DNA of 64,000 bases, taken from NCBI GenBank assembly GCA_021904315.1, contig CM038919.1, positions 8,308,001-8,372,000 of the forward strand. Direction: 5' to 3'. Under the pieces are notes generated by a model. That model was not told the DNA's origin. It made no database searches and saw only the letters and a list, made by a program, of their open reading frames with translations. The stretch comes from Sphagnum magellanicum (Eukaryota > Streptophyta > Sphagnopsida > Sphagnales > Sphagnaceae). Both the position numbers and the translations under genes were made by a program. Below are positions 1 to 14,078 of the stretch, piece by piece (the first letter of the stretch is position 1; each line of letters begins with the position of its first letter).

Positions 1-751
1 TTTTCATGTCCTATGGTTGCTAATTTGGTTCTTGTTGGCTTTGACAGTTAAGCACAGTTGGCAATTGTTCAAGAATAGGTCATCAAGGGATTGATGAAGA
101 GCTTGGGAAAGGTGAAGAAATCATGTTCAAGTGTGAAACTAGCCACAAGACATGTTTTACTTATAGTGGTTATAAGCTTCGGGGGCAATTCACCACAGAG
201 AGCTAAAGCACGTGTCTTACATGTTCATCATCATAATATTTCACATGCTATTAAGTGTTGGAGGGTTCTAGATTTGAACAATGAAATTTAGTGGACTCTT
301 TCAATATAAAGCCGAAGATCTAATGTGTTGTCAAGGTCAAATCACGCAAATGGAGCCACGCTTGCCTCCTTGGGTGAGTCCTTTGAAACCAATCGATTTT
401 TTTCCTGTCAATGTTGTGCAATGCGATTAGTTTTAAGGAATTGATGAAGGTCGATAAATTTTGAAACCCCTAATGTAATTTTTTTTGAAATAACCCCATC
501 CTAGGTGCATGTTTTCTAGGTCAATTACATTTCATGTGCTTTCAGCACACAAGCACAAAGCGATGGTTTTCGTTTCTTGTTTGATTGCAACTGCAATTGA
601 ATGTTGTTTTTCTCACTTGAATGCAAGTCCAATTGAATTTCCAACATTTTTCTTTCTTACCCAAGTCCTTGAATCATTACTCGTGTAAGTCATTTTTTTG
701 CATAATTGACCTCAGTAAATTATAAACTTTAGAATTTAGGTTTGACATTCT
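1..751. other. No gene recognised
   Basis: Stop-rich sequence. The one short + strand frame here has no motif I recognise and no splice context. I see no repeat structure. Confidence 0.5.
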
Positions 752-2306
752 TTGCTCATTTCTCTGAAAGTTACAATGATGATGGTGAAGGAAGAGATCA
801 GGAAGGTCAAACAAGAAAACAAAAAGTTCTCACCATGGGAAATTGTCAATTACTGGCTCCAAATAGAAGAATATTTCTTTGTTGTCAAGAAGTTGCATAA
901 TGGAGGTCTAAATCCAAAAAAAAACCTCATTGATCCACATGTATGTGAGAATGATTTGCTAGAAGTTTTTGGTCTAAAGTGCATTTTAAAGCTTACGAAC
1001 CACTCATTCATGCCAATACCAAACATGACTTGAAGAAATTACACTAACAAATCTATGGTGTAACAACGCCAACCAACAATGATTTCACATTTTGGTTGGT
1101 TAAAGGATACATAGCGCATGAGAAGGGTCATGAGATTAACTAGGCAAAGGCTGCACCATTGGCAACTAGAAAGAAGGCCTAGAGGAAAAATGTGGGGAAA
1201 ATCAAGAATGAAAGTATGGAATTGTCGGATTTGAGTGCAATAAAAGCATCTACACAATTTGATATTAAACCCACATTAGAGATGAAAAGTGGGAGCTTCT
1301 TGAAGGAATGGGGAATACGTTCATATGACATCTTGCCATCAAAAATCAAAAGGGCTACAAGTTTTCATGCTTTGTCGTGCAAGTTAGAGAAGTGTGCTTA
1401 TGCAAGGATAGGTGATGTAGAGGCTGAAAAGAAGAAGTTGGAGGAAAAATTGATAGAATTTATGTTTACCATGGAGGATTGAAAGGCTATTGCAATGGAG
1501 GCATAAGATTCCATAAGTGTAGCAAAACAAGAATTGAAGGTGATTTTGCAACAAAGACAAAAACTTGAAAAAAAGGTTATATGTTTTGTAATGATTTTCC
1601 ATTTGATCTGGCACTTTTGTATTCTTCTGTGGGTTATGATTGTCCTTGAAACCTATTAAGCATTTTCCTTAACAATTTCGTACCATGCCATTTAAACATC
1701 ATATTTGACTTGTTTTTTTTTGGGTGTAGATAAAATTGCAACACATATAAAAAGAGAGCGCTACTACTGCAAAAACATGCATGGAATAAGAGGAAATTCT
1801 AAAAGATTGAATGGGCCAATGTGATGTAATTCATCATAACCATCATGCTAAGGAAAGTGATATAAAATATTCAAAAAAAAGTTTGGAGGATATAATCAAA
1901 TGTGTTGTGCAAGGTGAAAAATTGTTTGAAGATTGTTAGGTTGAACACCAAAACCTTGATCATGTTCTTGGGGACATTAAGAAATAAAGATCTTTTATAG
2001 AGGGAAATAAAGGTCGTTCAAGTTCAATTAGGGTAGATGGAAAGTGGAAAGGGTGTTTCATTTTGGCCTAAGCCCATATTGCATCCAAGTTCATCAACAA
2101 AATTTGAAAGTGTTAGTTTCATTGTTGTGAAGCCTTATGGATTTTGTGGTAAAGGCTACCATTTTGGTGACATTGCTATCGCTTCCTGCAAGCACATTTA
2201 CCATCCTTTTTATTTGGCTGAAGCTGTAAGAAATAACAACAAATGCTTGATTTGTGGTGAACTTTTCCACCTTGATTGGTGTATTAGATGGGGGTTCCGT
2301 GTTTAA
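752..2306 (+). pseudogene. Decayed coding block with coiled coil and Cys/His-rich C-terminus
   Basis: Three coding-like stretches lie in order on the + strand. 752-1033 is a lysine-rich segment containing FSPWEIVNYWLQIEEYFF. 1192-1482 ends in a heptad-like charged segment (EAEKKKLEEKLIEF) that looks like a coiled coil and continues, through stops, to about 1570. 2037-2306 ends with a putative metal-binding pattern: SCKHIYHPFY, then CLICGELFHLDW, then WGFR. The C-H-H-C-C-H spacing resembles a degenerate RING-like knuckle that I associate with large plant mobile-element proteins, but I cannot name the family. Stops and frame changes between the stretches argue for a pseudogene. It could also be three unrelated chance frames; the Cys/His segment is the most convincing part. 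Confidence 0.35.
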
Positions 2307-2756
2307 GATGAGGACATGAAGAATTGAACATGTGATTTGGGATTGAGTGAAGTATGGATGTTGATGGCAAAAAGCTTGCTACATGCATCTTCAAAACCAA
2401 TTCTACCAAGTGAATTTTTTTCCACAAGTTTGTTCATTTTTCTTGAATCCTTCTACATTTCGATTAAATTAAAACCTATTGACAAAGTTTCATTTTAAGG
2501 TTTCCTATGCTACTTGATTTTATGGAAAATGGAGTTTCAAGTGGTTGTAGTTAATAATTAATGGTGGTAGAACATGTCTACATACTTGATCTAATTGAGA
2601 TGGAGTGGTTAATGGTCATGTATTGAGTTCAGAGAGGCTACTAATAAGTGATTCCGCCCAAGAGTGCTTCATTTTAGATAGAGAAATTGAACTAGAATTT
2701 ATGTAATGAAAGTTTTGTTGTGGTACGAACTATTTAAAGTTTATTATTACTATTCA

Positions 2757-3425
2757 AAATGTACCCATTGTGTTTAGAGGTTGGAGTGTTGGTAGAATAC
2801 CCTTTATGGGTTACTAGAAGTGCGTGGAAAACATCCCTTGTGCTTATTGGTTATTGGGAGTGCTTGGAAAGCACCCACTATGTTTGTTGGTTATTGGGTG
2901 TGCTTGGAAATCACCTATTTTGCTTGTTAATTGTTGGGAACGCTTGGAAAGCACCAAGTGTGCTTAGAAAACACCCATAATGCTTTGATTGGTTACTAGG
3001 AAATACCAATTATGTTTATTAATTACTAAGAATGCTTGGAAAGCACTTTTAGTCCTTACTAACTTTATTCATTATGCTTTGAAAACACTCATTGTGCTTG
3101 GAAAAAAATTGTTGTGCTTGGAAAGAACACACTCTCCTTGGAAAGCACTAACTGTGTTTGAAAGCACTCATTGTGCTTGGTGGGTGTTGGGTGTGCTTAC
3201 AAAGCACTAATTATGCTTGGTCATGGTTACTGGATGTGCTTAATTAACATTGATTGTGTTGGGTGGTCACTTGGTGTACTTAGAAAACACTAATTGCACT
3301 TAGTGGTTATTGGGTGTGCTTAGAAAGCACTTGCTATGTTCAGTGGTTACTGGGTGTGCTTAAAAAACACATGTTGTAATTGGTGGTTACTAGGTGTGCT
3401 TAGAAAGCACCCACTACATGTGGGC
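2757..3425. repeat. Degenerate ~40-bp minisatellite
   Basis: About 16 diverged tandem units built on the words TGTGCTTRGAAAGCAC and GTGGTTAYTGGGTG. In the last, best-kept units the spacing is 39-40 bp (for example the starts near 3314, 3353 and 3393). Each TGCTT...AAGCA word is itself an inverted repeat, so every unit can form a small hairpin. Short open frames here are by-products of the repeat. Confidence 0.8.
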
Positions 3426-3429
3426 TAGT

Positions 3430-6400
3430 TATCAATAGTCAAGCTTGGAATGGATCGATTCATATGCTTGTAAGATATTGGAACTTGGAAATTGCATTGT
3501 GCTTGAATGTAGATAGTAAATGATGCGAAAAGAGTCTGATGACAACTTGTTAGAATGCTCCACTTTTGTTGTCGCCTTCATAGTTGGAACCAATGTCACA
3601 TATGCAATTGGAATTGACTCCTCTTTTGAATTTGATGATTCATCAAAGAACCCATCTTTTCTTTTGGTAGACAAAAAAATTTCATCTTTGTGTCAAACTA
3701 TAGTACCTATAACTCTTTTGCTACCTCATCTTTAGATTCAAAATACTCTTCATTTGAGTCTTCCTCCTTTGAAACAATCTCTTCTTCATCATGTGAGTGT
3801 AAAAAAGAATCATCTAATGACGATTCTACCTCAGTTATTGCTGTAATAGTAGCACCTGTAGTCACTTTCACTATCCCATTTGAAACTACTACAGTAAGAG
3901 TGTTTTTATTCATTAACACACCATGGTTCATTCTTCATCCTCACATTGAATGCCTACAAACAATTTCAAAAAATGTTAAATAATTCATATCTTTTTCTTC
4001 ATTTGGAAAGTACTTAGAGTGCTTCCCAATGATTAGTTCAATGCTTATGTAGTAATCATATGATTTCAGTGTCAAATTTATTAAATTTATTTGGAAGTCT
4101 GAGGTTGTTTTATTGTTCAAAATAAAACTCCACGTAGTAGTTGGTCTAGGTGCTTATTAATGTTAGGGTAGGGCATGCATGCAAATTTTGACATAATCAA
4201 GTATGTCATGGGGTGATGTATAAACCTAAAATTTCAATAAAAAAAACCAGAGCTTGGCTCCACATAAAAACTAGACATGTTTTAAAGAGGCCAAGTTTGG
4301 GGTCAATGAGTAGCAACCATGTTGGGCGAATGTCTTACATAGGTGATGTTCGCTTTACAACTCCATCATTTCCAAAACAATAAAATGATGAAGTTGAGTC
4401 ACCTTTCAATTATGAAATGCCATCAATTTGGACTTCCAAATGCACCAATTGCTTACTACTTTGGAGATGGTTAGTGCAATATGTCCACTTCTACTCCAAG
4501 AAAAGTTTAAGCCAAAGGAAGATGAGGAACTCCCGTACAATTTAACCTCAGACTAGCTTGTGGAACCTACATGTAAGAAGAATTTACCTATTTGAATTTC
4601 TTATGTTCAAGTTTTTAGTGTTGATGTGAATTCTTGTGTCAAATTGTAATGTTGGATTGAAGCTAAACTCACTTTGTGAGATTGTTTAATTCTAGTTACA
4701 CAACATCCACATGACAAACATATAATTGATGTGGTCATAGATGCCTTTGTTAGGGAGCAAGAAACAAAATCAAGGTTGTGGGTAAACAATCCTCAAAAAG
4801 GTGTGATAGTTAATGAGGAAAAAGATGGTACTAGCACACATGATGTATGTCTAGATGCCTTACCTAGAGAGGGATCAAAATGTCCTGCTTCAGCACAAGG
4901 AAAATATTCATTCCAAAAGTGAAAGCGTCTTGTATTGGATGGACACCCTACAAAGAAAAAGGATTCCTAGAGCCATTTGCTCACTATTACCCTTCCAACA
5001 AAACCTTCAAATAAACAAATACATGTGCAATTCACTACCTAATGATAGAATAAAATTGAATTTTTAGTAATTGCATTCCTTTTTGGTATAATATGTGGCC
5101 ATGTTTGTGATTTATGATTAATTGAATGTTTTATGGCTTTGCAATTTTCAAAATGAAAAACAACACTTCTAGTTTTTAAGGTTGATCATCCTCATAATCC
5201 AAAGGATTTATGCAATGCCAAGCCCAATGGCAAGTTAGACTACTCATTAGTTCACAAAACCAAACAACTTAAGAAGCATTCAAGTTTAATAGCAAAGCCC
5301 ACAATTTGTATGAGACAACGAGCATAGAGAAAGAGAAGGAAGAAGTGGCACAAAATTAGAGAATTACTAGATGGAAATCATGAAAACAAGATTTCCAATC
5401 CAATGACCTGTGAGTTGATTTAACTCTCCATTCTGAAAGCTTTTTCCACATGCATTTTGGATCTTTTTGGATGTTGGAATCATATTGAAAATCATAGATG
5501 TTTATCTAAATTGTGTGTCTTTGCCTAGTTCTGGGTTATTTAATTTTTTCTCAAGTGTTGAGTCAAGAACACATGATTTACATTGGGTCTAGAGGTTTTG
5601 CAATGTAGAATTAGGTTCATATAGGATTTTTGTTCCTTAATTGACTCAAGGCACACAACTATTACTTCAGTTTTCAAAAACATTTGTCATGTTATTATGC
5701 CATACTTACATTTGCACAACAATGTTCTATTAGCTAGACATTTTAGATGGATTCCAAATAGTAGGCTGTAGTAGTGATAATGATGTTCTAAGATAGGCAT
5801 TAGTTCTAGTTTTTGATTAATTCCTTAACTATGCCAAATTGACATTTCATTTCATTTGTCTTTAGGAAGGCAACATTGGAATGCATTTGAAAGCTTTGCA
5901 AATCAGGGCCTTCTAGGAATGTGCTATATGACTTCTTTTTTTGGGCCAATTTCACAAGTTGGACATTTTTGCCATAGTCCAGGAGGTGGGTAGAAGTGAA
6001 AGTGTTATTAGGATATGGCATTAGGTGCTTAAGTTGATGTCCTTAAGGTATGCCATTATCGGTTATTTTATTAGTGTCCTTGAAGGAAGTAGGATATGCA
6101 TGTCGATACACTCTTACAATCATGTATCCTTTTGTATGCTTTCTGGATTTGATATATAAACGATGGATTAATTCTCTTTTTCTTGGCTTTGCATTTTATC
6201 ATCCTTCTTGTTTGTTTCGAAGATATTTGATGTGATATTATTTGTTCAAGAACTCTCCAAGCTTTCAAACTAATGCATTCACTTTTGTTGTTATTGCCAC
6301 TTCTTTTGTCTATTGGACAAGGCTCTAGCATGATTATTGATATTGTATGACTCAAGGGCCTTGAGATGTTACTTGCACCAATCTAAGTCAATGTAAGTGT

Positions 6401-6635
6401 TGTTCTTGGCAAAAAATAAAATTTGTGTGACATTGCAGGTAGCAGAAATAGTCAACTTAAAGCAAAAAAAGGAGAAAGATAAACTAGGAGAGGGAGAAGC
6501 ATAATTATTCTATTAAGGTACAAGAGTTTACATATATTTCTAGATGAAACATTGTCTAATTAAAATGTTGCTAATGCTGCAGTATAAGAACTTACCACTA
6601 GCAATTTCACGAGCACAAATTTTGCTACTATTGGT
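3430..6635. other. No gene recognised; AT-rich sequence
   Basis: Only short frames. A serine/acid-rich frame around 3520-3983 (Ser-rich on +, Asp/Glu-rich on -) is low-complexity and is not evidence of a gene. Frames at 4731-5067 and 5806-6355 show no known motif. No tandem repeat or inverted repeat was noticed. Confidence 0.45.
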
Positions 6636-6663
6636 ATTATATATATATATATATATATATATA
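6636..6663. repeat. (TA)n microsatellite
   Basis: Uninterrupted TA dinucleotide run of about 12 units in unrelated AT-rich sequence. Confidence 0.9.
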
Positions 6664-9400
6664 GTAGCTCCCATTCCTAGTTTTCTACCAAATCTATTGA
6701 ATAAAATTTGTCAAACATATGTTTTATGTGCTGCCAAAAACACACACAATAAAGCCAATTCTACCATTTAGGGACATTAGATCATGTTCACATTGAATAG
6801 ATTCCCAACAATACTCTCCTCTGCATATCTGTATAAAGAAAGATTTTTCATCAAAGCAATAACAGTTATGAAAAATGAAGTGAAATTCATAATATTACAC
6901 TATAAAATACTTTGGCTTCTTCATGTAACTTGTTAAAGGCTCACACAAACCATAAAAATTCATAAATACCAGAAACATTTTTGGAGTTTTGGTTTCAATT
7001 AACCTAAACAAAACCTCATATGACCCATTACTAAGGTTCATAGCAGATTGAATACTAGTTTTCTACACACTAAAAAACTTTTCCCAAGACTTGTTAAATA
7101 AATACTAAAAACTTTTAACAATATTATGTTAAGTTCTTGCACTAAAGAAACATCAAACTTTCTACTCGTGTCCTTATGTTATCTTCTCCACCATTTTTCC
7201 TCTAGTTGATGTGCATAAAAGTAAGTTTGATGAATAATACTATGAAACAATCTTGCAATTTCTTCCTTCTTCAACTACAGAAAAATTGTGGGTAGATTTA
7301 CTTGATGATCAATAGCAAACAATCTGAGAAGTTTAGATCTCAAACGCACTTTATCAAAGATATCAATGGCCTTTGTAGCCATCAATACCTACAAGTTAGA
7401 CATAAAATATTTACAAAAACCTTTTATTCACACCAATATTGTCTAAATCAATATGCATTCAAGTTGAAAAGTAATGTATTCACATCTAATTAACACCTTC
7501 TAGCTCATCTCCTACTTAGTAACTCAAGGTATACATCACTTTAGAAAAACAACCTTTATAGAAACTTGGAAATAGACAAATAAGAAACAAGTTCAGAGAG
7601 GAACTTGAACTCCACTTCAACCATAAAATGCAACTAAATTCTACATTTGACACTAGGCATAACAATTTGAAACTATCAACCTCATCCATGTGTTACATTA
7701 TATAGATAGATCACTTTAAAGCTTGTTATTGAATATATTAACAACCTACACATGACAACCAACACATAATATCAAAATTATATCACTAAAAAAAACAAGA
7801 AATTTGGTAACTGTTCAAGGATATTTCGATAGAACAAATGCAGTAGACCTCACTATAGCAACTATAAGTGACATTATTCTTAAACCCATATCATCTTCAA
7901 AAAAAGACATCTTGAAAAACTACAAAATAATGGATTAATAATCCAAGAAAAAATAACATAGTTAAATACTCTTGCCTTTGTGCTCACAATATCCTTAGGC
8001 CAACAACTCCTACTATCATATCATGACCTACTATGATGTTGTTCCTTTCCAATGGTATTAGTAATACATCATTTTAACAATAGTGATTCCAATGGTCAAA
8101 TATTGAGTTATAATTAAGCAATTCTTTTCATATTTGAATTGAATGGAAAATACAAACACAAAAGTTCATTCTAATAACTAGGTATCTTCTATTGCAACCA
8201 TAATAATACTCATGGCTTCATTAGACAGTTCATAAGATGCATACATCCCTCTAACAATATGAATAGTCGGGGCAAAGAGAATTTGGAAACCAAAACAAGA
8301 TGGCTAAACACATATGCTAAAGGCTTGTCATCTTGAAAGAAGTATGTTCAACTGCCACTTTGCAAGACATCATACCAATAACCCCAAATGACAACATCCC
8401 TTTGCTACCATGTGTTCCCACATGCATCTTCAAAGTCCGATTCAACAAAATGTGGGCCTTTGTCCAGAAGCATACACCAAAATGGATTGGCAGTGGGTGC
8501 ATTCATAGTAAAAGGAGCCAAGGAGGTTGTTGATAGTGCTTAAAATTGCATTTACATACTTTGGAAAATCACCATTAATTTTATTTGATGAATTATTTAT
8601 CCATAACTTGTAATTGTGTTTTGGTGTTCATGAAATTGGACTCCTAAGAATTTGGAGTCATTTCACTATGTTATTAAAGTCCTTTGTCATACACAAAGCA
8701 CTTGTTGACAAGGTCCTTTCAAGGATTTTAAAATTTGAATGTGTTTTTTGTAATTCAAACCTTCATCAAATGTTCTCAAATTTATTATGGGTTCTAATAC
8801 ATTTCATAAAAAGGGTGACATGTGTTTATATTTTTAAATGCACATGTATTGAATCCTTTTAATGGATGCTATTGATTTTGATTCAAACAAAATCAACAAC
8901 ATTTGTTAAAAGGATTTTAAAAAATGGTTTAAAAGTTCAAAAATTGTCATCATGGAACTTAAAAACAAAATTATACATTTGATTATAATGTAGGTCCTCA
9001 TGCCAAAAAAATATTTTTTATTATAATATAAATAATGTTTGGTCTCAATATTAATATCTAGTCCCAAAAATTACATTTAAAATATAATTTTGATATTTAA
9101 TAAACCAATACATGCAGGATAGGTGTAAAATGAAATCCTTGGTAATGATTCCAACCTTGGTTGCCATGGCTATTTTTACTATGTTTTTACCCCAATGTCA
9201 ATAGGAACTAAAACACTATCACCTGAAGACAAATTATTTGCAATCCATTTATTACCAGTCCCAATTTCAATCTCTTCATCGGAATTGTACATCATTTGTC
9301 TTACCTTTGAACTATTTGTAGGTTTTAACCTTATTAATGTCCATTATGGGACATGCTCTTTGTTATCACACTCTAGCTTAGGATTTCCATCTAAGCAAGT
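6664..9400. other. No gene recognised; AT-rich sequence
   Basis: Only short frames without motifs. A pair of opposed frames at 8317-8533 shows some coding-like composition on the minus strand, but I cannot assign it. Confidence 0.45.
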
Positions 9401-9429
9401 TATATAAAAGCAAGATAGTTGCTTAAATT

Positions 9430-10744
9430 GGCATAGTGTTGGACCCTTGCATGAAATGGATTGCACTTGATGCATTCCTTGACTTTTGCATACTATTTAA
9501 TAATCGTAAGGCTTCGACCTATCCACATTTCCCATTTTCACCAAGTGAAAAGACTTGTTCATATGCCTTCATGTTGATGGAGCTATTGCATGGAACTTGT
9601 TTGCTTTTGCTTGAAGGTGTGTTATAACTTCAACTGCATTTTGCAACTTTTTGCCTTGGGGGCTTGATTTGTTCCTTTTGAACCTTTCTCTTCAATAAAA
9701 CCCCTACTCCATCCACCTCCCCCTTCCCATGGCTTGTTGCAAAACAATTCCAAACCATTTGACACCCCTCCATATGACGTTAGCTTAGGGTGACATTAGG
9801 GTAATGAGACACAAAATACCACGCCATTGTAGACTTAGACTGCTCAAAACACCCATCAAACCACATTACATGTCGAAATGGCCTAAATCCTCCACTTTGT
9901 AAGAAATTCTAGTGGAGCAAAAATGCATGTTGTACAAATAAAGTATCGTGGTTAGAATCATTAGAGACATAATAATGCACTTCATTCAAAAGTTTAGATT
10001 TTGGAATGGCTAGGTCAAAATCAAGGTTTTGCTTATAAGTCATGTGGATTAGAATGGTTATTTGAAAATTGTGCCAATGCATATTTTGTATTTCATTTGC
10101 ACCATCAATGTGTAGTTTTTGAAAAATCAAAACATGAAATGATTATGTTCTCAAGCACATTGAAAAGGAAATCCTTAAATTGGACATCTTGCCACCTAGA
10201 AATGAAGTGATGGAGCACAAAAGCTTTGAGGTGAAGTTTCAAGTACCGTATGAGCTCATTGGGATGTGTCATGGTACTTGATTCTAAAAGGCTTTCAATC
10301 CCTACCATCTTCAGTCTACCCAACAACTTTGTACCCTATGCTTCGCTAATGGATGATTTGATCTATCTCTAATTCATTTAGATAGACCTTTAAGGTATGA
10401 ACTCCACAATGGCTACATTCACCCATCAAGCATTGTCTAGAGTGCCACTTAGCTAAAATAGACTTAGAACATAATATAAATGTCTAGAATTCAATCAACC
10501 TTTTGAAAATTTGTAACTTAATAGTGCGCATGTTTGAACTACTTGTAGTGTTTAATTGAGAATCACATACCTTAGTACATTTGCAATTGCAAGTACCATG
10601 GATGCCCTTGCTTGTCGTTCTCATTTCATTGAATCCATTTAGAAGCTCCCTAAGCTCCATGTGATATCGATAACAACATGTGTTCCAATCTTTTTGTTGT
10701 CGTATAAACCATGGCCTTAGCAATTGGAACATTGTAAGCATCAC
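9430..10744 (-). pseudogene. Decayed transposase-like gene (SHGKG motif family)
   Basis: Minus-strand frames run in order through this interval. 10744-10484 carries a Cys/His segment (LRPWFIRQQKDWNTCC, then CNCKCTKVC). 10326-10105 ends at FDFSK, where related proteins have an acidic DFAENY-like site. A frameshift near 10110 leads into EIQNMHWHNFQ and then SNDSNHDTLFVQHAF. From about 9905 the frame reads MWFDGC and then WNCFATSHGKG followed by DGVG (forward strand about 9703-9757). An acidic site, then a DG site, then W-F-x-SHGKG-x-DG-x-G is the pattern I remember from a transposase-like family found in plant and animal genomes. I cannot give its superfamily name. The frameshift and at least one in-frame stop (just before RHMEGC) show that it is dead. 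Coding resemblance fades below 9630. Confidence 0.55.
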
Positions 10745-11015
10745 AAGAATTTTTGGAAATTTTTCTTTGAAAGCAGTAAAAAACTCAAGCTACATATATA
10801 TTATCAATGTATCAATTTTGTCACCTTACATTTGAAAAGGACATTCTAGATCCTAAGACATTTATAATAACATTCAAACAACACTAGCCATAGAGTTGCA
10901 TTCCTTACCCAAACCTTTAAGGACTATCGTAAAGTGGTCAAACAAATGAAAAATAATTATTTACATAAACAATTGTTCTTGGGAATGATTCAATCAAGTT
11001 ATGTACAAGGATTGC

Positions 11016-11425
11016 ACTGCTTAGACAAGGGACAATCTACTTTGTTAGGATTGTTAGTTGTTTAACCAAAGATCATGCAAGATATAAAAGGATTTCATTG
11101 GTTAGGTAAGGAACAATTTACTTTATTAGGACTACTTGCCACTTAGCCAAGGATCAAGCAAGTAATACAAGGACTCCATTGGTTAAGTAAGCAACAATTT
11201 GCTTTGTTAGGACCGCTTGCCACTTAGCCAAGGATCAAGCAAGTAATATAAGGACTCCATTGGTTAGGTAAGGAACATTTTGCTTTGTTAGGACTACTAG
11301 CTACTTAGCCAAGGAATCAAGTAAGTAATAAGGACTCCATTGGTTAAATTAGGAACATTTTGATTTGTTAGGACTACTATGTGCATAGCCAAGGAATCAA
11401 GCACGTACTAAGGACTTAATTGAGT
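11016..11425. repeat. 80-81 bp tandem repeat, about 5 copies
   Basis: Units start at 11016 (diverged), 11097, 11178, 11259 and 11339, and the array ends near 11420. The spacing is 80-81 bp. Each unit reads ATTGGTTAGGTAAGGAAC, then TTTGTTAGGACTACT, then TTAGCCAAGGATCAAGCA. The middle copies are nearly identical. Confidence 0.9.
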
Positions 11426-11749
11426 ATTCAAAGAGACCTATGATGTATAAGGACTCAACTTCTTAGCTAAAGAGAACATTTGTTGTACTTAGGACTAGTG
11501 ACTACTTGGGAAGTAACATAGACTGGAGTGGTTAAGAAAAAAGGACCCAAGGTGATATTAAGATTACATTGATTGCTTGGATTGTTGACATTAAAACTAA
11601 GACAATTTTGTAAGTATTCATCAAGAGTGCTCAACAAATACAACCATAAAAGACTCCAAGTGTTCATTTGATATTAATCATCTTATGATAAAACAATCTA
11701 TGTAAACCATGAGAAATAATAGATCATCAAATCTAATTCTTATAACTCA

Positions 11750-12603
11750 AAAATGTCATTAAGTTCAATACATCTTACTTGTAAAACTTGGAGAAAATAT
11801 TTGGGATGTTTCTCAAAGTGCTTGACAACAATTCGTCTTTTCACATCTTTTCTATTTGGAAATATTGGTGTTTTTTTAGTCCACCAATCTATAATGACAT
11901 CTTTGATTTCTTGTGGTAAAACATCTGAATGGCTTGTTCACCTCTGATTGATCTAGAATGCATTCTAGATTATATCTAATTGGACCCACCTACCCATTGC
12001 CCTCTTCATGTTCTGTCAGTCAACCCCCAATGTTTTGCAACACCCCTCTTACTGTTCATAGATTAGTTAAATGTTAATTTGCAAACTATGTCTTTAGTGA
12101 CAATAAGTTCAATTTTGCGAAATCCCAGCAAATGAGTTATTAAACCAAATTTGAAATTGTTCAAAATCTCTAAGTTGCATTTTATTGAATCCAAGTATTT
12201 AAGCAATTCAGGAATCATACCATCAAGGGGTTGGGTGATGAACTTTTCAAATGTTTCTTGTTGTAGACCATTGTTTAGACCCTTCATATGTTCCACAAAA
12301 AACAAGGCCATATTCCTTGAAATTTTTGTAGTTATCTTCTAAGGTTGTCTTCGATATTGTCACAAGTTTTTGGGGGCTACACTTGATAGTACTTCAAGAG
12401 TAGCAACCTCTTATAGTTGAATGGCATCAATTGCTACTTTTTTCCAAGCTCTACACCTCTTGACACATTATCGAGTGTCATCCTTTCTCTTTTGTGCATA
12501 CCAAGCTTCATGCTCAATAATTTGTCTAATTTGTTGGAATTTTTCAAATCCTTATTTGCTCCTTGTTTCTCTAATCAAAGGTGCCATGATAACACCTAGT
12601 TAA
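11750..12603 (-). pseudogene. Decayed coding block of unknown family
   Basis: The minus strand keeps one coding-like frame from 12603 to about 12063, with only a few stops: GFEKFQQIRQIIEHEAWYA, then MALFFVEHMKGLNNGLQQET, then MIPELLKYLDSIKC. It weakens from there to about 11750. The composition is protein-like (amphipathic, few simple runs) although the DNA is AT-rich. It has the same strand as the transposase-like gene at 9.4-10.7 kb and lies upstream of it in transcription order, so it may be an earlier part of the same element. No domain recognised. Confidence 0.4.
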
Positions 12604-12647
12604 AACCTACAATCAAAACACAATGCAAAGATTCAACTAACTTCTTT

Positions 12648-12920
12648 AGTGGTCACTGCCAGCTATAGAATGGAACATTAAGTACGAGCTAAAATAACTA
12701 TTTTCCCAGATTCTACAAATTATTAAAATACAAATAAAATGTTCCATGGTAAAATTGCTAGGTATAGATTTGGAACATTCAGTAGGAGCTACACCTATTT
12801 TTCCCAAATTTTGCAAATGGTTAAGATTCAATTAAGGTCCAATGGTCATTGCCAAATATAGAACTAGAAGATTTAGTAGGAGCTACGACAACAATTTTTT
12901 CCCAAATTTTGCAAATTTTT
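12648..12920. repeat. ~95-bp tandem repeat, 3 diverged copies
   Basis: Three units start near 12651, 12750 and 12844. Each has a CTGCYARNTATAGA-like start, a GGAACATTNAGTAGGAGCTA-like middle and a TTTTTCCCAAATTTTGCAAA-like end. The spacing is about 94-99 bp. Confidence 0.7.
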
Positions 12921-14078
12921 TGCTTCAAATGAAGAGTTTAGAAAAAGATTTTACCTTGAAAAGTGTGTGTAGCAAATTAAGGGCCTTAATGTTCTCCTAT
13001 TACTTAATCTCTCAGTAGATATTATGCATTATGATTGTGTAGGGCTCAACTTGTTGACAAAAATTTCATAATCAAGCAATGGGGTAGTTCCATTTTTATC
13101 ATTATGATGGCATGTCCAATGGGCATAGGTGGAATCCTTCATATCAAACTCCTCATGATGCCCAACTTTATGTTCTATCTAGAAAGACCATTCTAGTTGT
13201 AGATTGTGGAAATTGCACCCGCATCACAGTCACAATTAGATCCCAACAATTAGATTATATGAAGTCTAAACAAAAAACATAAGCTGACCCTGTCCAATTG
13301 ATGTTAAGATGGAATCATGAAAAAACATAAGTTGGGTTAGTTTGATGTTAAAATGGAATCAACTAAGCTATGCACATTGATTATTCAAGTTAATGACAAA
13401 CAAAACTACAACAAATTTTTTTTTGACATTCAGATCTGTGTAGCAAGTTCAATGCATGATATTCAAATAACAGCTGTAATAAAAAAGATTCCAAAATCAA
13501 AGTGGGACTAAAGCCTTGCAATGTCCACTAACCATTCTAGATGTTGATTAAAAGACCTACACAACACAAACCAACCAACATTTAAATCCTTACAAAAGTC
13601 TATGAAGTTCAACAAGAAAACTAGAAAACATTCAAATGGAATCAACCTTGCAACATCCAAAACTATCATAGTAACTCACATAATAGTTTAAAGAAGGGTT
13701 ATACTAAGCTTTTGCAAAAAGAATAACATAGAATAAGACCTACAACTTCATGAAAAATTTGGCAAATCTCTAGGAGAGAAATGCCAAAAAAGTCATATTA
13801 CTTACTGATTTAGTTGATCAAACCATCATTCGATGTTACACATTGTCTTGAATAAGATGATGGCTTTATGTTCAAGCACAACAAACTGTCACAAATCACA
13901 AGTGCCTTGATCAGTGCATTTGTGGCCATGTCTTCATAATTGGCTGAACTTTCTGGACATTGATTAATTAGCAAGCCCACTAATTCCTTAAAACCTCAAC
14001 CTAATCACATTCAAATGCCAAAATAAATACCTCTGGAGATGCAAAAAAAATTACAATAATAAACTTGTGTCCACCTTA
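12921..14078. other. No gene recognised
   Basis: No motif-bearing frame and no clear repeat. It separates two minus-strand coding-like blocks and may be an intron or a non-coding part of the same element. Confidence 0.4.

Noticed and set aside
11016-11425. CRISPR-like regular repeat spacing
   Set aside because: The repeated unit fills the whole 80-bp period, with no unique spacers, and the host is a plant.
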